Below are positions 1 through 9,373 of a stretch of DNA of 64,000 bases, piece by piece. This stretch comes from an uncultured Anaeromusa sp. Lineage in GTDB: Bacteria; Bacillota; Negativicutes; Anaeromusales; Anaeromusaceae. How positions within the stretch are numbered: the first letter of the stretch is position 1; every line of letters starts with the position of its first letter. Made by a program: the position numbers and the translations under genes. The notes below the pieces were generated by a model, which was given only the letters and a program-made list of their open reading frames with translations, had not been told where the DNA came from and searched no databases. The DNA lies in the NCBI RefSeq assembly GCF_963668665.1, contig NZ_OY764902.1:645001-709000 (forward strand). The letters are read 5' to 3'.

Positions 1-1554
1 CGCCAGTATACCAAACATGAGATTTTAGAAATGTACGTTAATCACATTTACTTTGGCCAAGGCGCTTATGGCGTGCAAACGGCTGCCAAAGTATACTTCA
101 ATAAAAATGCCGAAGATTTATCGTTGGCGGAATGCGCTATGCTGGCCGGCATTCCCAAAAGCCCCAATTACTATTCCCCTTTGAATAATTTAAAAGCCGC
201 TAAAGAACGACAGCGGACGGTTTTAGAGCAAATGGTCAAGTACGGCTATATTGATGCCGCTACCGCTCACAGTGCTGCAGAAGCGCCGTTAAAGCTGGTT
301 TCCGGCCAAACCAACAATGACAAGTCCAATAAAACAGCCGCTTATTTTATTGATTATGTTGTCCAATCTCTTATTGATAAATATGGCGCTGATGCCGTTT
401 ATAAAGAAGGCTTGAAGGTCTACACCTCCTTAGATTTGACCATGCAGCATGCGGCGGAAAGCGCCCTTACCCATCTACCATCGTATCGCAAAGATGCAAA
501 TGGCATTATGCAGCCGCAAGGAGCGCTGGTAGCCATTGATCCGCGCAGTGGTTACATTAAAGCCATGGTAGGCGGTCGTGGTGACGATCAATTCAATCGC
601 GCCGTAATGGCGGAACGTCAGCCTGGCTCTGTTTTTAAAACCTTCACCTACCTAGCCGCCATTGAAAGCGGCATGACGCCAGCTACAAGCATCAGCGATA
701 CAGCCGTGTCTTTTGGCTCCTGGGCTCCCCGCAATTACGACGGACGCTTTTACGGCAACATTTCACTGCGCTACGCTTTAGAACAGTCGCGCAATGTACC
801 TACCGTAAAGTTGGCCAACCAGCTTGGCGCTGATAAACCCTTGTATTACGCCCAGCAAATGGGCATCTCCACCCTAGTATTGCAAGGTCCTACAAATGAT
901 AGAAACCTGGCTATGTCCCTGGGCGGCTTAACCAAAGGCGTTACTCCTTTGGAAATGGCCAGCGCCTATGGAGTATTGGCCAACCAAGGTATCCGTTGCG
1001 AACCCATTGCCATCGTGAAAGTCGTCGATCGAAACGGCAAAACCTTGGAAGAACATTCTCCTCAGCCCAAAACCATCATCAGCGAGAAAAGCGCCTACAT
1101 CATAACCGATATGCTTAAAGGCGTTATTGCCCGCGGCACCGGAGCAGGCGCCGCTATTGGCCGGCCAGCAGCCGGCAAGACCGGCACTACAGACAATAAC
1201 AAAGACGCCTGGTTTGTCGGTTATACTCCTGACTTGGTTGCCGCCGTTTGGATGGGTAATGACACCGAAGGAACTCTTGGAAATATCACAGGAGGTACCG
1301 TTCCTGCCGAAATTTGGCGCGGCTTCATGACCAAGGCGTTAGCCTCGACTCCAGCCCGTGATTTCTTACGTCCCCAGGGCGTGTCGGTTCCTCAAGACGC
1401 AAGCACGCCGGCCCACCCTGAAGACAAAGCAGCTGCTGATAAAAAGCAAGAAGACGATAAGAAAAAGACAACAACCAAGCAGCCAGAGAAAACAACAACG
1501 AAACCAACGGAAGCTAAAACAGAAGACAAGAAAACAGATTCCAAAAAGGAATAA
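1..1554 (+). CDS. Penicillin-binding protein 1A (class A PBP), 5'-truncated by window edge
   Basis: Bifunctional peptidoglycan synthase, anchored in the membrane and acting outside it. The frame is open from base 1. The residues just before the first ATG (base 31) already match the glycosyltransferase-51 segment 'ILEMYVNHIYFGQGAYG', so the gene begins upstream of the window. After the end of the glycosyltransferase domain comes a penicillin-binding transpeptidase domain. It has SxxK (PGSVFK, nucleophile Ser near base 628), SxN (QSRN near base 790) and KTG (GKTGTT near base 1180). The last ~55 residues are a Lys/Thr/Pro/Glu-rich hydrophilic tail with no domain, as in many Bacillota PBP1 proteins. 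An intrinsic terminator follows the stop. Naming it ponA/mrcA would need the missing N-terminus. Confidence 0.95.
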   Translation, partial: RQYTKHEILEMYVNHIYFGQGAYGVQTAAKVYFNKNAEDLSLAECAMLAGIPKSPNYYSPLNNLKAAKERQRTVLEQMVKYGYIDAATAHSAAEAPLKLVSGQTNNDKSNKTAAYFIDYVVQSLIDKYGADAVYKEGLKVYTSLDLTMQHAAESALTHLPSYRKDANGIMQPQGALVAIDPRSGYIKAMVGGRGDDQFNRAVMAERQPGSVFKTFTYLAAIESGMTPATSISDTAVSFGSWAPRNYDGRFYGNISLRYALEQSRNVPTVKLANQLGADKPLYYAQQMGISTLVLQGPTNDRNLAMSLGGLTKGVTPLEMASAYGVLANQGIRCEPIAIVKVVDRNGKTLEEHSPQPKTIISEKSAYIITDMLKGVIARGTGAGAAIGRPAAGKTGTTDNNKDAWFVGYTPDLVAAVWMGNDTEGTLGNITGGTVPAEIWRGFMTKALASTPARDFLRPQGVSVPQDASTPAHPEDKAAADKKQEDDKKKTTTKQPEKTTTKPTEAKTEDKKTDSKKE

Positions 1555-1562
1555 TAAAGTAA

Positions 1563-1606
1563 AAGAAGAGCAGTACTGTTTTTGCCGACAGTGCTGCTCT
1601 TCTTTT
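1563..1606 (+). terminator. Intrinsic terminator of the PBP gene
   Basis: A 17-bp stem (1563-1579 with 1588-1604, one G-T wobble), an 8-nt loop and a following T run, 9 bases after the PBP stop codon. The A-rich left flank means it could also act on convergent transcripts from mutS2. Confidence 0.85.
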
Positions 1607-1634
1607 CTAGTTTTTAATATACCAGAATTTATAA

Positions 1635-1669
1635 AACGAACCGCGAAATACACGAAAAACGCGAAAGGG
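1635..1669 (+). repeat. Dispersed intergenic repeat, copy A
   Basis: A 35-base AT/CG-patterned unit containing 'CCGCGAAATACACGAAAAAC'. It is identical over its whole length to 36202-36236 and nearly identical to the minus strand of 33790-33823. Copies A and B also share a preceding 'GAATTTATA' and, about 100-140 bases later, a similar tail ending CTCTTGTTCAAA(A)CTCT. It lies between the convergent PBP and mutS2 genes. The function is not known to me. Confidence 0.85.
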
Positions 1670-1819
1670 TTTTATGAAATTATATCGCTTTGCTTTCCTT
1701 TGTGTAAATCTTGTAACCCCGTCGCGTCCTCTCTCTACTCACTGTTCAAAAACCGTGTCACTCCTGCGTACCCTCCCGTGACTCCGATTCTCTTGTTCAA
1801 AACTCTCGTGCAATTTTTC

Positions 1820-4192
1820 TTATTTAAGCTGCACCAGCGTAGCGCCGTCGCCGCCTTCGGTTACCTCGCCAATGCTGATGTCCCGAACACCGTGATGCTG
1901 CTTTAAATAAGCCCGCACGCCTTTACGCAACGCGCCGGTTCCCTTGCCGTGAATCACATTTATCTTAGTGTGCCCGGCCAGCATGGCGTCATCCAAGAAT
2001 TTAGCCAGTATTTCTACGGCTTCTTCAATGTTTTGACCGCGCACATCAATTTCCCGGGGAACATCCAAGCGTTTGCTTAAAAACGCGGCGGAAATTCGCG
2101 GCGCCTCCTTGACCGGAGGCTCCTCCACCTTCCCATCCTCCACCAGAAGACAGGCTTGCAAGGGCACATTCATTTTTAGCGCTCCGATCTGCACCGTCGC
2201 CTCCTTAGCATTCCAGGACAGTATCCTGCCTTTCTGGCCCAGCGTCTTAACCATAACTGCTAAACCTTCCCGCAGCAGTTCCTGTTCTACTGGACTTCCG
2301 GCAACAATCTTGCGGAATTGAGGGCGTGTTCCATCCAGCGCTCCCTGCAGTCTTTCTCTCGCCTGTTGAAACGCGTTCTGCCGCCGCTGCTGATCTTGCT
2401 CTTGCGCCTGTTTTTTAATGAGATTGACGCTTTCTTCGGCTGTTTTTCTAGCCTGCCGCAGTAATTCAGCCGCCTTCGTCTTGCTTTGCTCCAATCGCAA
2501 GGCGGCTTTTTCTTCCTCTTGACTTCGCTTGGCTTCCCAGCGTCGCTGCTCTTGCTCCCACGAGCGCTGCTGAAGTTCCAGAGTTGCAAGACGTTCTTGA
2601 TACTCTAACTTTTCTTTTTCCAGCTCCTGCATCATCGCGGCCAAATCCACATGCTGCTGATCCATTAGTACGCGCGCCCTGTCTAATATCGCTTCCGCCA
2701 GACCTAAACGGCGGCTGATGGCGAAAGCGTTGCTAGAGCCGGCCATGCCGATGCGCAGCCGATAGGTCGGACGCAGGGTTTGCACATCAAACTCCACACT
2801 GGCATTTTCTACGCCTTCACGGGCATAGGCAAATTGCTTTAACTCGCTATAATGCGTTGTTGCCACAGTCAAAGCGCCGCAAGCCTGCAAATTTTCCAAA
2901 ATGGACATAGCTAAAGCGGCGCCCTCTACCGGATCGGTGCCAGCGCCGATTTCATCCAGCAAAACCAAATCATCAGCGCCGACTTCTTGCAGAATGCTCA
3001 CCAAATGCGTCATATGAGATGAAAAAGTACTCAAGCTTTGTTCAATACTTTGTTCATCGCCAATATCCGCAAATACCTGACTGAACATGCAGATGCTCGA
3101 ACCGCTGTCTACCGGCAAAAACAAGCCAGCCTGCGCCATAAGCACCATGAGTCCCAGCGTCTTTAGCGCTACCGTTTTACCGCCTGTATTAGGACCGGTT
3201 ATCAGCAGCATCGTATACTCTTCACCAAGAAACAAGTCAATCGGCACAACTTGGGCGGCGTTAATTAAAGGATGCCGGGCCTGACGCAAAGAAAGCCGCT
3301 TCGCTTCATTAAAAACAGGCTTAGTACATTTCCATTGCTCCGCCAGCCGAACCTTAGCCGCCAATAAATCCATCTGTCCTAATAAGCGGCAATTTTCTTG
3401 AATACTGTCATTATCGCGTCCCGTAACCGCACTTAAAGACTGTAAAATGCGTTCTATTTCATTGCGTTCAGCGGCAACGCATTGCTTAATTTCGTTGTTC
3501 AGCTCTACAATGCTCATCGGCTCAATGAAGACAGTAGCGCCGCTGGCCGATTGATCATGAACAATGCCTGGGAAAAAATGCTTATACTCCTGCTTCACAG
3601 GAATTACATAGCGATCACCCCGCATGGTTACCAAAGCTTCTTGAAAATATTTCTGGTATTCTTGAGAACGCAATACAGACTGCAAGCGTTCCTTAACGCG
3701 CCCGTGAGCCGTGCGAATGGCGCGCCGCAGTTTGGCCAGCTCCGGCGTAGCGTCGTCGCGCATTTGACCATGCTCGTCAATAACCGCTTCCACCGCCTGT
3801 TCTAAACGCTGCAACGAAACAAAACCTTCTGCATACTCGCTTAAAATTGGCGTTTCTTCCAAGCGGTTTAGCAAAAAGCTTCCCAAAATCCGGGCGCTTT
3901 TCATTGTAGCGGCGATATTGCGCAGCTCTTCTAGTTCTAAAATCGCTCCTAACGCCGCTCTGCCTGCTGCTTGGCGCACATCATGAATGCCGCCCAAGGG
4001 CAGCCGTTCTCCCTGCTCCGCCAAAAAAGCCACTGCTGCAGTTTCTTCCAACGATCGAGCAACGAACTCCGCTTCTACCTGGGGCTGCAGCTTTTCCGCC
4101 AGCTCTCGCCCCAGCGAGCACGCAGTCAAGGAGGCTAGGCGGCTTCGAACCTTGTCAAACTCCAATATATGCAATGCTTTTTCATTGATCAT
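1820..4192 (-). CDS. mutS2: Endonuclease MutS2 (Smr-domain MutS paralogue)
   Basis: 790 aa, the usual length of MutS2. There is no mismatch-recognition domain. Instead it has the MutS core/clamp helices (~1-300), then the ATPase with Walker A GPNTGGKT (~333-340) and Walker B LLDEIGAGTDP (~405-415), a long coiled-coil, Gln/Glu/Arg-rich segment (~520-650), and a C-terminal Smr nuclease domain with HGKGTGALR (~750). Family members act in anti-recombination and in splitting collided ribosomes (RqcU in Bacillus). The start overlaps the end of the upstream U32 gene by 11 bases, so the two are probably translationally coupled. Confidence 0.96.
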   Translation of the reverse strand: MINEKALHILEFDKVRSRLASLTACSLGRELAEKLQPQVEAEFVARSLEETAAVAFLAEQGERLPLGGIHDVRQAAGRAALGAILELEELRNIAATMKSARILGSFLLNRLEETPILSEYAEGFVSLQRLEQAVEAVIDEHGQMRDDATPELAKLRRAIRTAHGRVKERLQSVLRSQEYQKYFQEALVTMRGDRYVIPVKQEYKHFFPGIVHDQSASGATVFIEPMSIVELNNEIKQCVAAERNEIERILQSLSAVTGRDNDSIQENCRLLGQMDLLAAKVRLAEQWKCTKPVFNEAKRLSLRQARHPLINAAQVVPIDLFLGEEYTMLLITGPNTGGKTVALKTLGLMVLMAQAGLFLPVDSGSSICMFSQVFADIGDEQSIEQSLSTFSSHMTHLVSILQEVGADDLVLLDEIGAGTDPVEGAALAMSILENLQACGALTVATTHYSELKQFAYAREGVENASVEFDVQTLRPTYRLRIGMAGSSNAFAISRRLGLAEAILDRARVLMDQQHVDLAAMMQELEKEKLEYQERLATLELQQRSWEQEQRRWEAKRSQEEEKAALRLEQSKTKAAELLRQARKTAEESVNLIKKQAQEQDQQRRQNAFQQARERLQGALDGTRPQFRKIVAGSPVEQELLREGLAVMVKTLGQKGRILSWNAKEATVQIGALKMNVPLQACLLVEDGKVEEPPVKEAPRISAAFLSKRLDVPREIDVRGQNIEEAVEILAKFLDDAMLAGHTKINVIHGKGTGALRKGVRAYLKQHHGVRDISIGEVTEGGDGATLVQLK

Positions 4193-6668
4193 GCATCATG
4201 ACTCCTCTAAAATAGTGCCCGCGCGTAGCGCCCGGCTTTACAGCCGGCGGCGGTAAAACCTGGCCTTTTTGCAACGCAAGCAATTCCCGGCAATAGTCGG
4301 CAGTCAAACGTCGCAACTCCTCCGGACGATACAGACGTCCATCCAGGCGCAATTGTGATACTCCGGTCTGGCGGAATTGTGTCAGATTACCTCGCAAATC
4401 CAATTCTTTAGCATTGAAGATATAGCTGCGGCAGCTGCTGTCTGTAAAAATGGGGAACCGCTCTTCTTTCCGGTCGCGCAAGTAGTAAGCTTCCTTTTGG
4501 CGACAAGGCTGGCTGCATGTTCCGGTATGCAACTCTCCAATATAAGAACCCAAGGGGCAAAACTCAGAGACCATCATAGTCAAGCGACCATGCACCAGAC
4601 ATTCACCAGCCAAACTCTGCGGCCAATGAAGCTTGCGAATTTGCTCAAAGGTCAATTCAGGAGACAATGTTGCTCCAACCGCTCCCTGTTCAGCCCAGAA
4701 GGCAAGAGTTTGAGAATTAAAATGGCTCAGCGGCGCATCCGCCCAAAAAGCTAGGGTCGGCGTTTTTTTCCGACATAACTCCAGCAAGCCTAAATTAGCC
4801 AGATATACGCCAGCTACTTCTTGCGACGCTGCAAACGAGAAAACCTGCTCCCAGCGAGACAGCTGCCATTCGCGGACAATACGCGGCGTTCCCAGCCACA
4901 GTTCTTTCCCCGCTTCCTGGACAGCGCGACAAACGGCAGCGTATTCCTCCGGCCCAGGCGCTGGTTTTACAAAATCTTCGCCTCCAAAAAGAATACCCGA
5001 GGCGCCTCCTGCCAACGCTGCCTGAACTTGCGCCAGTTCACTGCATTGTACACAAATTTTTTCCGGCCATTGTTCTTTCGCGATACGCCTTTCGTCTTTG
5101 AGCGCTAAACTGCAAGGTCCGGCCGAAAGAGAAGGCCGCTTATAAGAAATCAGTCTGGCTTCTTCCAACGCTTCCACGGCGCGACGACGCATTTCGTTTT
5201 GTTCGCTCACAGGTGCCATCAGCTCGCCCTGCGCCTTAAACTCCAAATTCTGCAGAGCAAAGGGAGTGTTGCCCAGGCGATCCACTTGCTTACGCACAGA
5301 ATCAATTTGCAAAGCATGCTTTCTTGCTTCTTCCGCTAAAAAGTCAGTCTCTCCGACTCCCTCATGCCCTTCGTCATCGCGCAAAGTCAAGCGCAGCGGC
5401 TGTCCTAATACTGCCTCTACTACTGCCGTCACCGGCACTTTGCGCTGTTCTTTGGCAAAGGAGCTGCGTGCTTTGAGCATTAATTGTGCGTCAAACACCT
5501 TAAACGCCCGGTCATTCATTCCTACCGGCGGCATATCCGGAATGGTCACCAGCTCACCTGGTTCAGCCTCTTCTACCAACTTCCCATTTACATACATTTC
5601 TTGCATTGTAAGGTTGACACGGCCGCCTACTTTAACCCAAACATCAAGGACATCCCCCTGCCGCAGCGGCTGCTCCAGCTTTAAACACCCTTCCCTTTTG
5701 GCGTAGTCATAAGCCACAATGCGTCCCACCCGCAAGCCGCGATTGTTAGGACGACGATCACTCATCATGGTCCGCCCTGGTCGCCCTTGCAAATAAGCGG
5801 TAGTAAAATCACGATTAAAGATCTGTTCCAAGTCCCTCTGCAACGGCTCCAAAGACAATGTTTCGCCGCGCAGCGCCGCGTCCAGCGCCTGACGATAGGC
5901 GGCGACTACTACGGCCACATACTCCGGCCGCTTCATGCGTCCTTCAATTTTCAAAGAATGAACGCCAGCTTCCAGTAATTGCGGCACCAGCTCCAAGGTA
6001 TTCAAATCCTTGGGGCTTAGAAGATATTCGCCAACTTCCTGAATTACAGTTCCCTCTTCCGTTTCCAAACGATAGTTGAGCCGGCAAGGCTGCGCACAAC
6101 GTCCTCGATTGCCGCTGCGCCCCCCAATAAGACTGCTCATCAAGCATTGACCGGAATAGGAAATACAAAGAGCGCCGTGAACAAAAGCTTCAATTTCCGC
6201 GCCCCCTTCTTGGACGCATTGCTGCAGTTCCGCAAGAGACATTTCACGTGAGACCACCACTCTGGTAAAGCCAAGTTCCCGCAAAAAGCGCACGCCTGCA
6301 GCATTATGCACGGTCATCTGCGTACTGGCATGCAACGGCAAATTCGGCACACACGTACGGGCTACCGCCGCTACCCCCAAATCCTGAACCAGCACCGCAT
6401 CAATTTCGCATTCGTATAAAAAACGCAGATATTCCTGCAGCAGTCTCATTTCACTGTCGTCCACCAATGTATTAACGGTTACATATACTTTAACGTTCCG
6501 TAAATGAGCATACCGTACCGCTTCTGTTAGTTCCTCGTCAGAAAAATTGGGGGCATAGGCTCTGGCCCCAAAGGCTTTCCCCGATAAATATACCGCATCA
6601 GCGCCATTTTCCACGGCAGCTCGAAACGCTTCAACGCTCCCGGCAGGAGCCAATAATTCACATACCAT
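4182..6668 (-). CDS. U32 family peptidase / RlhA-TrhP-type RNA hydroxylation protein
   Basis: 828 aa. The N-terminal TIM-barrel-like U32 domain carries the family signature EAFVHGALCISYSGQC (~165-180) followed by NRGRCAQPCR, the cysteines that bind an Fe-S cluster. A DUF3656-like middle section and a second cysteine-containing barrel-like part (CSQPCRQ near residue 715) make it longer than the ~650-aa E. coli RlhA. Homologues use prephenate to hydroxylate 23S rRNA cytidine (RlhA) or tRNA uridine (TrhP); the older 'collagenase' label is probably a misnomer. The start ATG has a weak AGGGAAGGG upstream. It is the first gene of a pair with mutS2. Which RNA it modifies cannot be told from sequence. 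Confidence 0.9.
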   Translation of the reverse strand: MVCELLAPAGSVEAFRAAVENGADAVYLSGKAFGARAYAPNFSDEELTEAVRYAHLRNVKVYVTVNTLVDDSEMRLLQEYLRFLYECEIDAVLVQDLGVAAVARTCVPNLPLHASTQMTVHNAAGVRFLRELGFTRVVVSREMSLAELQQCVQEGGAEIEAFVHGALCISYSGQCLMSSLIGGRSGNRGRCAQPCRLNYRLETEEGTVIQEVGEYLLSPKDLNTLELVPQLLEAGVHSLKIEGRMKRPEYVAVVVAAYRQALDAALRGETLSLEPLQRDLEQIFNRDFTTAYLQGRPGRTMMSDRRPNNRGLRVGRIVAYDYAKREGCLKLEQPLRQGDVLDVWVKVGGRVNLTMQEMYVNGKLVEEAEPGELVTIPDMPPVGMNDRAFKVFDAQLMLKARSSFAKEQRKVPVTAVVEAVLGQPLRLTLRDDEGHEGVGETDFLAEEARKHALQIDSVRKQVDRLGNTPFALQNLEFKAQGELMAPVSEQNEMRRRAVEALEEARLISYKRPSLSAGPCSLALKDERRIAKEQWPEKICVQCSELAQVQAALAGGASGILFGGEDFVKPAPGPEEYAAVCRAVQEAGKELWLGTPRIVREWQLSRWEQVFSFAASQEVAGVYLANLGLLELCRKKTPTLAFWADAPLSHFNSQTLAFWAEQGAVGATLSPELTFEQIRKLHWPQSLAGECLVHGRLTMMVSEFCPLGSYIGELHTGTCSQPCRQKEAYYLRDRKEERFPIFTDSSCRSYIFNAKELDLRGNLTQFRQTGVSQLRLDGRLYRPEELRRLTADYCRELLALQKGQVLPPPAVKPGATRGHYFRGVMMHDQ

Positions 6669-6936
6669 ATATTTTCATTCCCTTCCCTTTCAACAAAGCC
6701 ATTTTGAACTTTATTGCAACAATCGCTATCATTTTATCTTACCACAAACATAAAACCTTTTTCACTGCTATCTTTTGCCAGCCTTGAGGGAAAATCAGAG
6801 AAGCCTGCTATCCCTGCGCAATAAAGTCTTGTATAACAGCAAAATCATCTCGTTAAATAACCTTCATAAAGTGGCTTTCCTCTATCATTCGCGCTATGAT
6901 AAAGGTTATTATTGAAACTCCAAGGAGGACGTTTTT

Positions 6937-7395
6937 ATGTTGGAATCCAGTATACCTCTGCTTGTTATCCTTTTCTTAGCTCTCTTCGGCAGCAATTACA
7001 GTGTCTTTATCGCTGCTTTGATTTTACTGTTAATCAAGTGGCTTGGCTTTGAAGCCTGGCTGGCTCCGGTGGAAACGCACGGCATCTCTGTGGGTATTAC
7101 TATTTTGACCATGGCCATCCTAGTTCCCATCGCTCAAGGCAAGCTGACTACGCAAATGCTTTTGGACGCCTTTAAATCGCCAGTAGGCCTTGTGGCTATC
7201 GCCGTAGGCATCTGGGTGTCCTACCTGGCGGCGCAAGGGGTTCCCTTTATGCGGGAAACGCCGGAAGCAGTCAGCGCCCTGATCGTCGGCACCATTGCCG
7301 GCGTCTGTCTCTTCCACGGTCTAGCAGTAGGCCCCTTGATTGCCGGCGGTTTAGTCTCTCTGGTGATCAGTCTGGCAGGATTCTTCAAGGCATAA
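6937..7395 (+). CDS. DUF441 (UPF0756) membrane protein
   Basis: 152 aa, almost wholly hydrophobic, with four to five predicted membrane helices (about 7-37, 48-66, 80-100, 110-128, 130-150). It matches the UPF0756/YeaL family in length and character, for example the short N-terminal helix followed by FGSNYSVFIAALI. The SD sequence AAGGAGG lies 9 bases before the ATG. It is a single-gene plus-strand unit, divergent from the U32 gene and convergent with the intron. The molecular function of the family is unknown. Confidence 0.85.
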   Translation: MLESSIPLLVILFLALFGSNYSVFIAALILLLIKWLGFEAWLAPVETHGISVGITILTMAILVPIAQGKLTTQMLLDAFKSPVGLVAIAVGIWVSYLAAQGVPFMRETPEAVSALIVGTIAGVCLFHGLAVGPLIAGGLVSLVISLAGFFKA

Positions 7396-7457
7396 AATCA
7401 GAAGGATAATTTCAATCGAGTAGGAGGCTGCCCATTAATTGAACAGCCGACCTCTCA

Positions 7458-7492
7458 CACCACCGTACGTACCGTTCGGTATACGGCGGTTC
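7458..7492 (-). ncRNA. Group II intron domain V
   Basis: The minus strand reads as a ~35-nt hairpin: a stem of CACCACCGTACGT-type pairing with ACCGCCGTATACC, and the tip loop near CGAACGG. This is the catalytic domain V of group IIC introns. It overlaps the stop codon of the reverse transcriptase gene by two bases (7491-7492). Confidence 0.8.
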
Positions 7493-8879
7493 AATAACTT
7501 GAGTGCAGTACCTCGTATCGTTCGGCTATGTCATCATAACCACTCGATACGAGGTATTCGTTTGTTAATGACCTGCTTAAAATCCAGCTCCTGGCAACTC
7601 GCCAATAGCCTCGTCGGGAATTTGCCCACTCCCTTGCTTTCGACTTGTCGATGCCAAGACGTTTTAGGTTTTCATATCTGGCAGACGGCTTCTTCCATTG
7701 CTTCCAGAAGATTTGCCGGATTCTTCTTCGCAGCCATTCGTTCAGTTCTTTCATCTTGAAACTCATGGCTGCTATCGAATAGTACCCAAGCCAGCCTGTC
7801 GTATACCGTTTCAACTTACTTAGAATGTCAGAAACTGAATTAGCTTGCTTTCGGCTTGTCAATTGCCTCAATCGTCCTTTAAACCTGTTCATCGCTTTGG
7901 CATGAGGGCGTATCCCTATGCTTTTGGTTACTTTGTACATAGAGAAACCTAGAAACTTTAGTCTTAGCGGGCTTCCAGCTTTGCTTTTGGCTTCGTTCAC
8001 CTTGAGTTTCAGTTTCTTTTCGAGATAATCTTTGCAACCGGCCATCACGCGTTTGGCTGCTCGCTGGCTTTTGACGTATATGTTGCAGTCGTCTGCATAA
8101 CGGACAAATTTGTGCCCGCGCTCTTCCAGCATTCGGTCAAACGCCGTTAGATAGAGGTTCGACAGCAGTGGCGACAGGTTCCCGCCTTGCGGCGTTCCTT
8201 CCGTCGTCGCACTAACCAGCCCATTGAACATGACTCCACTCTTGAGAAATTTGCGTATCAAATTGATAACGGCTCGGTCTTGTATGACTTTCTTTACTTG
8301 TTCGATTAGGATGTCATGGTTGACCGTGTCAAAATACTGCGTGAGGTCTATGTCAACTACTTTCACATAGCCTTGCTTGTAGTATTCTTCCGTCTTCTTA
8401 ATCGCCTGATGCGCACTACGTCCTGGTCTGAATCCGTAGCTGCTGTCGCTAAATTTCTCTTCAAATATTGGTGTCAATACCTGCGCTATCGCCTGTTGAA
8501 TCATTCGGTCGATTACGGTGGGTACGCCGAGATTTCTCGTCCCACCATCTGGTTTGGGAATTTGCACCCGTCTGACCGGTTTAGGTTTATACCAACCTCC
8601 GCGCAGGCTCCTTAAAAGTTCTTCTTTGTGTTCCTTCAGATACGGCAGCATTTCGCCCACCGTCATGCCGTCAATGCCAGGAGCTCCGCCGTTTTTCATT
8701 ACCCGCTTGTAGGCTTCGTTTAGGTTATCTCTATGCAGTATCTGTTCAAGCAGGTCTTCTGCACCGTCTTTCTCTGCGGTTTCCAGTGTGGCAATACTCT
8801 GCACTCCGCTGTTACTCTCTGTTTCCAACATACCCTCGCAGCGGCAGCCGACCTTAGTCGTTTTCTGCTCTCTTCGCAT
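7491..8879 (-). CDS. ltrA: Group II intron reverse transcriptase/maturase
   Basis: 462 aa, intact. Reverse transcriptase blocks run from about 60 to 310, with PDGGTRNLGVPTV, the SYGFRPGRSAHQA block, PQGGNLSPLLSN and the catalytic FVRYADD. A maturase (domain X) follows to ~420, including the WLGYYSIAAM segment. There is no C-terminal HNH endonuclease domain, as expected for class C introns, which target single-stranded or terminator DNA. The SD-like GGTGAGG lies just before the ATG. The absence of frameshifts suggests recent activity. Encoded within the ribozyme's domain IV. Confidence 0.96.
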   Translation of the reverse strand: MRREQKTTKVGCRCEGMLETESNSGVQSIATLETAEKDGAEDLLEQILHRDNLNEAYKRVMKNGGAPGIDGMTVGEMLPYLKEHKEELLRSLRGGWYKPKPVRRVQIPKPDGGTRNLGVPTVIDRMIQQAIAQVLTPIFEEKFSDSSYGFRPGRSAHQAIKKTEEYYKQGYVKVVDIDLTQYFDTVNHDILIEQVKKVIQDRAVINLIRKFLKSGVMFNGLVSATTEGTPQGGNLSPLLSNLYLTAFDRMLEERGHKFVRYADDCNIYVKSQRAAKRVMAGCKDYLEKKLKLKVNEAKSKAGSPLRLKFLGFSMYKVTKSIGIRPHAKAMNRFKGRLRQLTSRKQANSVSDILSKLKRYTTGWLGYYSIAAMSFKMKELNEWLRRRIRQIFWKQWKKPSARYENLKRLGIDKSKAREWANSRRGYWRVARSWILSRSLTNEYLVSSGYDDIAERYEVLHSSY

Positions 8880-9322
8880 TGCCTCACCTTCTTCTCGCTC
8901 AAAAGAGCTGTTATTGTTCGGTCCTTCCCGAAAAAAAAAAACTTTCGGTACTATGACCTCTGCTGACTTCTTGCAATTGAGCCATACATCACTGCATGGG
9001 TTCTTCGGGTGTCATGGGGTTGCCAATGTCTTTCGAAGCCTTGCAAGACCTCCCCGGTTAAGAACAGTAACTTTCATCCCATGTCACCGCCGCATCTACA
9101 CCATGGAGTTCGGGTAGTGTTGGACTTCGTTTTGTCTGGCAAACTCGTCCGCTCCACACTTGCCTTATATGCGGTTTCTGTTCGTCGGTGCAGGACTTTG
9201 CTTTCAGCTTCCTTCAGATTCCACCTCACGATGGACACCCTTGCTGTTCAGCTAATGGTTCCCACTACCAAGCCCATAGCGGACTTTCACCGCCTAGTTA
9301 CTGCCCATGCCGGGCAAACCAG

Positions 9323-9366
9323 AGAAGCACTGGGTTCTGCGCAAATGCGCAAAACCCAGTGCTTCT
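9323..9366 (-). terminator. zapA terminator stem-loop, target site of the intron
   Basis: A 14-bp perfect stem (9323-9336 with 9353-9366) enclosing a smaller TGCGC/GCGCA helix, starting 7 bases after the zapA stop. The T tract expected after it on the minus strand is missing: the intron's first base follows the stem by three nucleotides. Insertion has therefore separated the stem from its natural tail. Confidence 0.75.
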
Positions 9367-9373
9367 TGTCATT

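Larger units (their letters stand above)
7415..9319 (-). mobile_element. Group IIC (bacterial class C) intron, complete
   Basis: The minus strand begins GTTTGCCCGGCATGGGC at about 9319, very close to the 5' end I recall for the Oceanobacillus iheyensis group IIC intron. It ends CCTACTCGAT at about 7415. Between these ends lie the ribozyme domains I-IV (9319-8880), the reverse transcriptase gene, domain V (7458-7492) and domain VI (~7420-7457). The intron sits immediately after the zapA terminator stem-loop, the classic target of class C introns, and interrupts no gene. The boundaries could be off by a few bases. The 5' dinucleotide context GTTTG differs from the common GTGYG. Confidence 0.9.

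Noticed and set aside
1358..1906. 182-codon plus-strand frame covering the PBP end, terminator and repeat
   Set aside because: It overlaps the PBP tail in another frame, runs through an intrinsic terminator and the end of mutS2, and shows no protein features.
8930..8941. Run of A residues possibly marking a frameshifted gene
   Set aside because: It lies in the intron ribozyme upstream of the reverse transcriptase start and is a hairpin loop/linker in the RNA, not coding.
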